This document shows positions 56,545 to 64,000 of a stretch of 64,000 bases of DNA, one piece after another. A program made the translations under genes and the position numbers. Under the pieces are notes generated by a model. It was given only the letters and a program-made list of their open reading frames with translations. It had not been told where the DNA came from and made no database searches. The stretch's first letter is position 1; each line of letters opens with the position of its first letter. Source of the stretch: Dillenia suffruticosa (Eukaryota > Streptophyta > Magnoliopsida > Dilleniales > Dilleniaceae); NCBI GenBank assembly GCA_033439265.1, contig JAVTVX010000010.1, forward strand, positions 11,702,001 to 11,766,000, read 5' to 3'.

Positions 56545-56660
56545 CGGTGGCGGTGCTGGAAGGCTATCTGTTGGTCTACATAGGCAACGAGATGGAGAAG
56601 TTCGTCGTGAGCGCCGATTGCCTCAACCATCCGATCCTCGCGCAACTTTCTTAACAATGG
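56545..56660 (+). pseudogene. SAUR-like auxin-responsive fragment
   Basis: One frame reads EGYLLVYIGNEMEKFVVSAD then CLNHPILAQLS and a stop. This matches the core of SAUR proteins (EGYxxVYVGxExxRFVV...LNHPxFxxLL). There is no ATG in a fitting position upstream and the frame stops where the family continues for another 30-40 residues, while another frame goes on for a while. I call it a truncated SAUR pseudogene. Confidence 0.65.
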
Positions 56661-56769
56661 CTTCGATTTCTGCATCGACGACTTCGATGTCTCCGCCCAA
56701 CCTTCACCTCTTTCCCGATTATCGCATCTTGTCCGAGTTCCAATCATGACCAGATTTCATAGATCGAAG

Positions 56770-58415
56770 TCCACGAATCAAGTGTCTTGAAATTTTGATG
56801 GTTTCCGATCATGAATTCGAAGATGAAAAGAAAATGAGAAAAGGTTCTAAAGCAACCATATCATTTCAAAGATGGTTCTAGGATTGTGATTCTACTTTTC
56901 GGATCAACACATAAATTTCATGCCTCAAGGCATTTAAAGATTAAAAAAAAATAAATTATGACGTGGAGTATAAGCTTAGAAATATATATAATGAGATAAT
57001 TCTCACTAAAAAATTATTAGAAGGAAAAAATAAAATTACTATTAGGATTCGAGTGCAGGCTATCTATGATGGTGTCCATTGAAAGATTTTCAAGTGCTAT
57101 AATTGTTGAGTTTATTATGCAATTTATAACAGAGACACTGTTTTTTTTTTTTTTGGGGGGTGGGGGTGGGGGCATAATGGAGTGACACTGCTGGTTTTTA
57201 TCTTTACTAATCATTGTTTATTGATTAAGGGAAAGAGGGCACTCTGTGCTATCAAGAGAAGGGGAGAAAAGATACATAACATGGAAAATCATAGAGATGA
57301 AACAGAACATGAGATTTTACATTTAAGACAGCATTTTGAAGTTAAAAAAAAAAATTGAAAAAATATCCAAATAATGAAAATTATGTTGCTGAATTCAGAA
57401 AATCTTCCTAAATCCTAAATTATTACCAACATAACTACTTTTTTTTAGTTACATGAAATTTGAATCTCGATTACAAGATTGGGAGAGAGGTTATGATTAT
57501 TAAACTGTCTCTTAAGAAGTCTACGTAACTATTTTTAAAAGTGCTTTAGTGATCTAAAGTGTGACACCTATGAAAACAAAAGGGGGCTACTTCTACTGAT
57601 GTTGGGCTCTCTCCTCTACTGCAGATCGATCTCCTCGGGAGGAGCCACTAAAGGGTACTCAATTAGACATGAGTTGATCAATAATGGGGAAACAAATGCC
57701 TTGGACAACAATCCATGGTGACATGGGAAAGGCATGTGAAAAATATATGCAACAAAGGACACAATGCCACAAGTGAATACGCCATGAAGCATAATAGAAG
57801 GGAAGCTAATAAAGTTCAAAAGACCAAGGCCTAGGAAACCAGATGAACTTGCTTCATGTACATTAGACTGTTCCATGAACTAGAATAGCTATGACTCTGG
57901 CAAGCGAATGAGATAACACTTGCAAAGCAGTGGATACAACTGAGGAAATCAGAAGGAAAGAATCTCTTACTTTTGAATTTCTTTAGTTTCATCAACCGAT
58001 TTGAACAACCAATTAGAGGAAGAAGTGATAATGATTCTAGGGGCAGCCTTGATGGTATTTGCATTATTTTTTTTTTGGTGCCAATATTTGCATTATTTCA
58101 TTCTCTCCAAACGTGAATATATTGTTGTTGTTTATTCAATAAGATCCATCAAAAGAAGTTAGGCTTCCTCCTCACGTACCCTAAAGAGACACCTACTGGT
58201 CACTGACTTCACCACATAGATGTGGCTTAGAAATCATAAACAAAATATCTGTCGTCCTGTAAGCATCTAATAGAATTCCACCACAAAGGGTACTCACCCA
58301 TGTGAAAGCACTCCCCAATGCATCAAATTGTAGGATCAAAAGCTCCATTCTTCCTCAATCTTGATGGACATGCAAATAGGCTTCTCACGCATTTACCCCA
58401 GGTATGATTGGAGTA
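56770..58415. other. Intergenic region between SAUR relic and block B
   Basis: No gene is supported. It holds a run of about 17 T followed by a G-rich tract (57142-57171) and a minus-strand open stretch at 57616-58064 with hydrophobic translation that I cannot assign. Confidence 0.45.
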
Positions 58416-59474
58416 GCCAACAAATCAGAAAAATATGTACTGAATATGGCGAAATAAAAATTTGTCTTTTGATTGACTGGGGTCCTGCCGTGCTCAAAAT
58501 CCTAGGAAACTTGTTCCATATACAATTTAAATTATGCAGAGCAATTATGCATGTCAAGGTCTTTCGTGGTTTTGCAGATAAATGTGTTCCCTCATCACAA
58601 GGCCTTCAAGTGAGAATGGAAAATTTCATTCTTTCAATGCAATAAACTTTTATTGAGGAAGCAGTCCATCAAAAAATTATTTTGTTTCTGGCAAGTGCAT
58701 TCCACGTGCCACCTTCCTTTTTGAAGCATGTTTGTGCAGATTTACAAGCATATGCTTCATCGTGTCCCATACACAGGACTTCCACTGGTGGTAAGTTCTT
58801 CTTGTTCTTTTCATCTTCAATCATTCCTCCGTAAACATGAATATGCTTTTTATTTTAATTTTTTTTAAGAGCTTTCCCTATTTAGAAACCCTTCCACGCT
58901 TATTTACTTTCCACTATAGTATGTTGGTTGGTTAGGGTTGCGGATCACTCTAATAATGCAAAGTTACTTTTCCTGATTCCCCAATATCTTATGCTTAGAC
59001 ATAAATGTTGTTTCCAGATGGCACAAACCTTCCCCATTAACCATAATTTAGGTTTCTCTCTAATCTTCTGTGTTCGAGGTTATCAATCTTAAAGCAATAT
59101 CTGGTGAACATTCATCTCTCAGTCCAACACCATGCTCAGTGTTTTGAGTCGTTCACAAAACTTTATTTCATCAATGGGGATTAAGTCGGAAAAACTACAG
59201 AGAGTCAGAGGAGCCCTTCTGTCCTTGAAACCAAAAGCTTGAACAACACACTTAGCAACGACCGTTCAAGTAATCATATATTCATTCCAAAATAATTTAC
59301 CATTTGTATGGTCTTTTGTTCGTCTGCACTATAAACCTCTCACATCTAGTTCATTCTTCTGAATTTCTTCTAGTGTGATGTTATCAAACTAAGTATGCCC
59401 TTGCTGTTGCGGATTTTCAAGTACACGACTTAGCAAACATTTGCTTTACTAAGGACATGACTGATTCTTTCTTT

Positions 59475-59570
59475 TCCCCCGTCCTTACACAAGGGAGGGA
59501 AAGACTCGAACCTCCAGCCTATTGGTTGGAGGCAAAATCTGGTACCACTAGGCTATAAGGCCTATGGTGA
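59475..59570 (-). repeat. tRNA-derived SINE head
   Basis: The minus strand has an A-box TATAGCCTAGTGGTACC and a B-box GGAGGTTCGAGTC at the spacing expected of a SINE head. It does not close as a functional tRNA cloverleaf by eye. The element is absent from block A, so it inserted after the duplication or was lost there. Confidence 0.6.
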
Positions 59571-60061
59571 AATCTTCTGATAGACTCTGATATACCAATT
59601 TTAATCTTGAAGCTGTTATCTTAGTATAAATTCTGTTGGCTATACGAGGAAAAAGGGAACTGCACTAGTGTCCTGCCTTGCTTCTGCAGGACGATTCCTT
59701 CAGAAGAAAATGTCACAAATCCATATTTCTAGAGATTGACAATTACCAATGTCTGCATTTTCTTTCCCCTTTAGTACTTTGTTTTCATTAACAACACACT
59801 ATCCTAGGCAGCTACGGCTGGAAGTTCAAATGGAGTATCCACAGAGACAAGCGAAAGTGGGGAGAATATTCTATAAATCACAGCATCACTCAACTATTCA
59901 TTTGGTAAGTTACTCGAGTAAACCACACTTTCCAGTAGTATTAGCAAGATTAGTGAAGAGAAATATGACATACCCCTGTTCTATCTTCCTGTCGTTTGAA
60001 AATGTACTAGAGCGGTGAATGGGAGAACAAATGTTGCACCAAATCTTCTGACAGGTTAAGA

Positions 60062-62209
60062 ATGAAGGAAAAGCCATCTTGTTCTCAATGCCAGTCTCCG
60101 GAGGTTCCAAAGATTCCTGCCAATGCAATGGAGTTTCTATGTCGTTCATGGAGCCCTTCTGCCACCAACTTCCTACAGATATTTTCATCAAATGTGAGAA
60201 TCTTGATCTGCTTCATAAAATCATTTGCTCATTTAGATAATGATGTAACATGACAGCTTTTAGAAATGGCATAATTAAGTTGAAAATGAAAGATTGAGCG
60301 GTGTTCAAATGGATTAATTTCTAGCATGGTGTGATGGTGATCAAGCTTTTGCTGTTCTTACTCTTCATGCAGAATTATTTGTTGCCTCTAGATGACAACA
60401 ATAAGGCAGAGGTACATGAAGAAATAATGGAAGGAGAGACAGAAAGTGAAACAGCTCAAATCAACAAAAGTAGCATGGACAGGTTGGGCAACACATGGGT
60501 AAATCCCTTCCTCTTTATTGATGACATCTACAGACTTTTCTCAGTTTTAATTCTTTTAAACTGCTATGAATTCCTCAGGTTCCTCCAGAAAAGGGCAGAA
60601 AACAGCATGATTGTAAATCTTGGATGTTGTTTTAAAAAAGAAATGCAAAAATTTTCAGAAAACGAACTGCAGTGCACAAGCACGGCTTGTTGCGCATTTG
60701 AAAGTTCTCTCTTTCCATCTCTTTTCATATTGCGGCTGTATAAAGTTAATAACTTTTAATTCTACCAACGACAGGGGTGGCTGACCAAAGAAAAGTCCAT
60801 ATTATAACTTCTTCAAAAGCAAGCCTCTCTTGACAATAGTCGGGTAAGTATCCACGTACTTATTGAAAAATTCACTGTTCTAACTTTCTAAAATTGCTAA
60901 CATCTCACTGCATATTGGATCTTTGTAATTCTTCAATATGGACACGAAGTATATGAAGGGATGGCTAAAGGGAAAATCATTAACTAGCTTCCTTAGATGC
61001 CATCAAGAGAAAAAGAAAGAGGAAATTCGACTCTGCACGGCAAAAGTCCATGCTGCTCTTTCTGTTGCACAGCTAGCTGCAGCAGTAGCTGGCTTTGCTT
61101 CAAACAGCACTTTGGATGAAACACAAGCCGGCCAGCAAATCACTTACAGAGATCAAATGGTGTGGGATCAGAATATGAAGATCGTGGTTGCTTCAGCTGC
61201 AGCTTTGGTGGTGGCAGTATGCGCTGAGGCTGCAGAGTCTGCTGGTGCACACCGCACTCTTGTTGCCTCTGCCATCAACTCTGGCTTGGCAGCTCAGACT
61301 TCTGCTGATATGGTTGCACTAACTGCAACAGCTGCAACAAGTAAAATTTGGCACTACAAGAATTTAAAATTTGGATGCAAGAACTTCAACAAACATCGAT
61401 GCCATCAACTAGGCACACTAAAAATCTAGCTATATTTTCCAGGTTTGAGAGGAGCTGCTGTACTCAAAGCAAGAGCTCTGACAGATACTTATAACCCACA
61501 GGCTCAGAACCAAGAACCGATAAAATTAAAAGCCCAACTACTGGTATCAACACCCTCTGGTAGGATGAACACACTCAGCAAACTACACTAACCACTCCAA
61601 TATATAGACATGTATTCTTCACGTATTTGCATCAAGAATTATACAACCATAACTGAAGCTTAAAGAAATTCTTGTGTTGGAGCAGGGAAGAAAGAATACA
61701 AATTTGTCTCACATTACATCAAGAATAACAAACTTATCCTGATATGTGGAAAGAAGTACATAGGAGTTTTTAGCAGGTCCAAGGACTGTAAGATCCTAAA
61801 TATACTATGGACTATTTGTTCCCACCAAAAAAGCAGTATCTATACTTTGTTCCCACCAAAGAATATATTTGTTCTCACCAAGTACACATAAAAATAATTT
61901 GTAAGGCAGTACCTTTACTTTCTGGTTGCCAAAATGAAAGCAGGAAAAGAACTGAAACAAAGACTTCTTTTGCCTGCAAAGAAGCTCCTATTATTCTGTT
62001 TGTTGTTTATCATCTAAGCATGATCACTTGCAGATGAAGTAACTAATGTGAAGCAGATAAACAAGGATGCCCAAGGTCGCTGCTTGGTTAGCTTAAGGAC
62101 TAACCGGGGTGATATCAAGCTGCTGTTTGAAGATCCAAAACAATCAACCACATGGCTGTCAACCATATCAAACCTTCTAGAGATGCCCCTTGGTCATGCT
62201 GGATGCTGA
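60062..62209 (+). CDS. VAN3-binding-like protein, copy B, with a stop in exon 3
   Basis: Paralog of copy A with the same seven-exon plan: 60062-60193, 60373-60498, 60775-60843, 60950-61340, 61443-61559, 61686-61787, 62034-62209. The start is ATG60062 (MKEKPSCSQ), intact here. The EFLCRSWSPSATNFLQ motif, WLKGKSLTSFLR, Ala-rich DUF828 region and PH-like C-terminus are all present and otherwise open. Exon 3 carries an in-frame TAA at 60805-60807 where copy A reads a Ser codon. Exon 3 is 69 nt and lies between phase-0 introns, so skipping it leaves a 347-residue open frame. Inclusion would end the protein at about residue 96. It could be a young pseudogene or rely on exon skipping. Transcript data would decide. 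Confidence 0.68.
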
Positions 62210-63171
62210 ATATCCACCGTGTAACCTGTAAAATGACTTGGATTATATTCATGTGTAAGATAAATAATACCCAATTTTCAAGATCTTGCGATGTTTGTAT
62301 TTTATGGCAACATGCACCATGTCCAGCGATTGTGCATTTTGTCAATATTCAGAGTATGGCAGAAAATGATTCATGCAAATAAGTGCTTTCTGAAGAAGTC
62401 GACAGAAGAACAAAGACAATAACCATAGAGAGAACAAAGATACAGACATGCCTGTCATTCATGGACTAATTGGAAGAATCTGTGTTGTATATATGAATAA
62501 GAGGTTTTCAGATGCCTCGCCATGTGACAATCAGGTGTCCTGACTATTTCTTTTCTTTTCCTTTTCCCATTAGTTCGACTGATTCGTAAGTGTAAGTTCT
62601 TCACTGCTCTGCACAAAACCTACTAAAAATTTTCCCATTGCCAATCATCCTGCATTAAAAAAATTTGTGTATCTTACCAGTAATTTAAACCTGCCCCATA
62701 AATAAGATGGATATTGCAATTACTAGCTAATGCACAATTTTTTTGTTGCTGCATCAAGGAAAAAAAAGTTAGTCCTTCTGGCCATTAAGAAAGACATCTC
62801 TACCATCAGGAGTCTGATTCAATTTCAACAAGCTTTCTGCAGTGTTAGCTATAAAAATAATAAACAGAACCTCAAACAGACTATCTCAATCATTGAAAAA
62901 ATTTAACTGCAGCAACATTCTCTTATATATATAAGATCTATTTGTAGGGTATGGCTATTTTTCTTTTTATTTTCTGGAAATGTAAAAACAATATTATACA
63001 GCAACACTGTTGACCAGTTCCTAAAATGCATGTTTCAAGCATGTCCAAACTTATAAACGAACAGACTCAAAAATACAAGGGCCGGTGTATGATATAAGGA
63101 ACAAAGAGTGAGATCCCTTGCGGGCCCTTGTGTTTCAGTGTGCAACATGGATTAACCTCCTACAGATCTCT
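62210..63171. other. Convergent intergenic region
   Basis: Lies between the 3' ends of copy B (+) and the zinc-ribbon gene (-). It should hold both 3' UTRs. I see no other gene. Confidence 0.45.
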
Positions 63172-64000
63172 TCACTTCTCCTCAAACTCCACATCAATAA
63201 TTTGAGGATCTGATTTTGAAGCCTTGGGGCCTTTGCTACCTCCTGAAAAGAAGTCTCCTTTCGGCTGCCATACAGTGTTCCCACAGCCTGCGCATCGAAC
63301 AATTTGGTTCTTGTAACCAACAAACTGCCTCTGACAGGCTGGACAAGTCCCCTGCTCAAGTCAACCAAAAAGACACAGAGCGTTATGTTTTCCATATTAT
63401 AATGCTTTTTTTTTTCCAGAACATGATAAGAATCTCATGCTATATACAAGGGATCTCACATTTGATCACTGCAAGAAAAGAATTTCCTGCAAAAGAGTAC
63501 ATCACAATTGGAAGGGAACAGAACTATTAGTGGATAGGTCTGTCCAAATGAGGTAGACTCCAAAAACAAATTGTCTTTCATACTAAAAATAAAAGGACAA
63601 GCAAAAGTGCAATAAAATTAACAAATAGAAAGAACAAGCATCATTAAGCAAACAGACAAAAAAGATGGAACTGAAATAGAACTACGTCGTGGTGGCAGAA
63701 ACCTGTAAAATTCGATGTTACACGCAGGAAGTGGGGACACCGCTTTAGGGTTCAAGGCTTGAAAACAACCAATATTTTACAAAAGAAAAAGCAAATAACT
63801 TTTAAACTGCTAATATATGATCAAATAATTTAGCCCAATGTTTATGAGAGCTTCGAACGGTATTGAATGACAACACTTTTGAGTGTCCAACCTAGTAGTA
63901 GGATGCAGGAAATAGAATGTACCCCCCAACAAAAAAAAAAAGGGAAATACACACACACATAGAGAGAGAGAAGAAAAAGAAAGAGTCTGTATTACCTTGA
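63172..64000 (-). CDS. Zinc-ribbon-like protein, 3' part (partial)
   Basis: The last exon (63351-63172) reads GTCPACQRQFVGYKNQ, then RCAGCGNTVWQPKGDFFSG, and ends DPQIIDVEFEEK with a TGA stop. Two CxxC pairs 20 residues apart suggest a zinc ribbon. The acceptor GAGCAG lies at 63357-63352. A donor, TCAAG then GTAATA, at 63996 marks the end of the preceding exon, of which only five bases are inside the window, giving a 644-nt intron. The ending in a hydrophobic/acidic IIDVEFEEK tail resembles small plastid zinc-finger proteins, but I do not recognise the gene. It continues beyond the right edge. Confidence 0.72.

Larger units (their letters stand above)
58417..63325. repeat. Segmental duplication, block B
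   Basis: Direct duplicate of 48190-52590, with the same order of landmarks. Coding exons 2, 3, 4 and 5 are equal or nearly equal in length between copies (126, 69, 391 and 117 nt in this copy). A SINE fragment at about 59475-59570 is specific to this copy. Confidence 0.75.

Noticed and set aside
57616-58064. Hydrophobic minus-strand open stretches
   Set aside because: They are two short overlapping frames without motifs, and no splice-linked partners were found.
59475-59570. Functional tRNA gene on the minus strand
   Set aside because: The boxes are good, but the sequence between them and the ends do not give a closed cloverleaf. It fits a SINE head.

Overview
The window is nuclear DNA of a flowering plant, almost certainly a eudicot. 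It has intron-rich genes with GT-AG introns, an AT-rich background full of (CT)n tracts, tRNA-derived SINEs and a hAT transposon. The proteins are plastid iron superoxide dismutase FSD2, a P-type PPR protein, a plant XRN exoribonuclease, the thylakoid oxidoreductase LTO1 and VAN3-binding-like proteins. I joined exons by reading splice sites and phase by hand. Every multi-exon model below keeps frame end to end unless a break is stated.

Layout. 1-6.2 kb: no convincing gene, only poly-G runs, a SINE-like repeat and two exon-like islands. 6.5-7.6 kb (+): decayed RAF2/pterin-dehydratase-like gene with a small retroposon in it. 10.4-15.2 kb (+): intact FSD2, nine exons. 16.4-18.8 kb (+): intact intronless PPR gene. 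20.35-22.6 kb (-): intron-bearing CDC20-type APC/C activator pseudogene. 23-24.6 kb: two SINEs of one family. 24.9-43.2 kb (-): a 23-exon XRN gene whose intron 10 holds a TIR-bounded hAT element carrying TatD gene pieces. 43.3-48.2 kb: AT-rich repeats. 48.2-52.6 and 58.4-63.3 kb: direct duplication of a block made of a VAN3-binding-like gene (+) and the 3' end of a zinc-ribbon gene (-). Between the copies lie LTO1 (-, 52.6-56.1 kb) and a SAUR-like relic. The window ends inside the zinc-ribbon gene.

The genes do not form a pathway. FSD2 and LTO1 both serve chloroplast redox homeostasis, and FSD2 beside a RAF2 relic recalls the adjacent Arabidopsis pair At5g51100/At5g51110. XRN and the organelle-type PPR protein act on RNA. 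The most informative structures are the hAT element with captured TatD exons, the XRN protein lacking the usual zinc knuckle and ending in a degenerate repeat array that continues past its stop codon, and the VAN3-binding-like duplicates, each with a different lesion.
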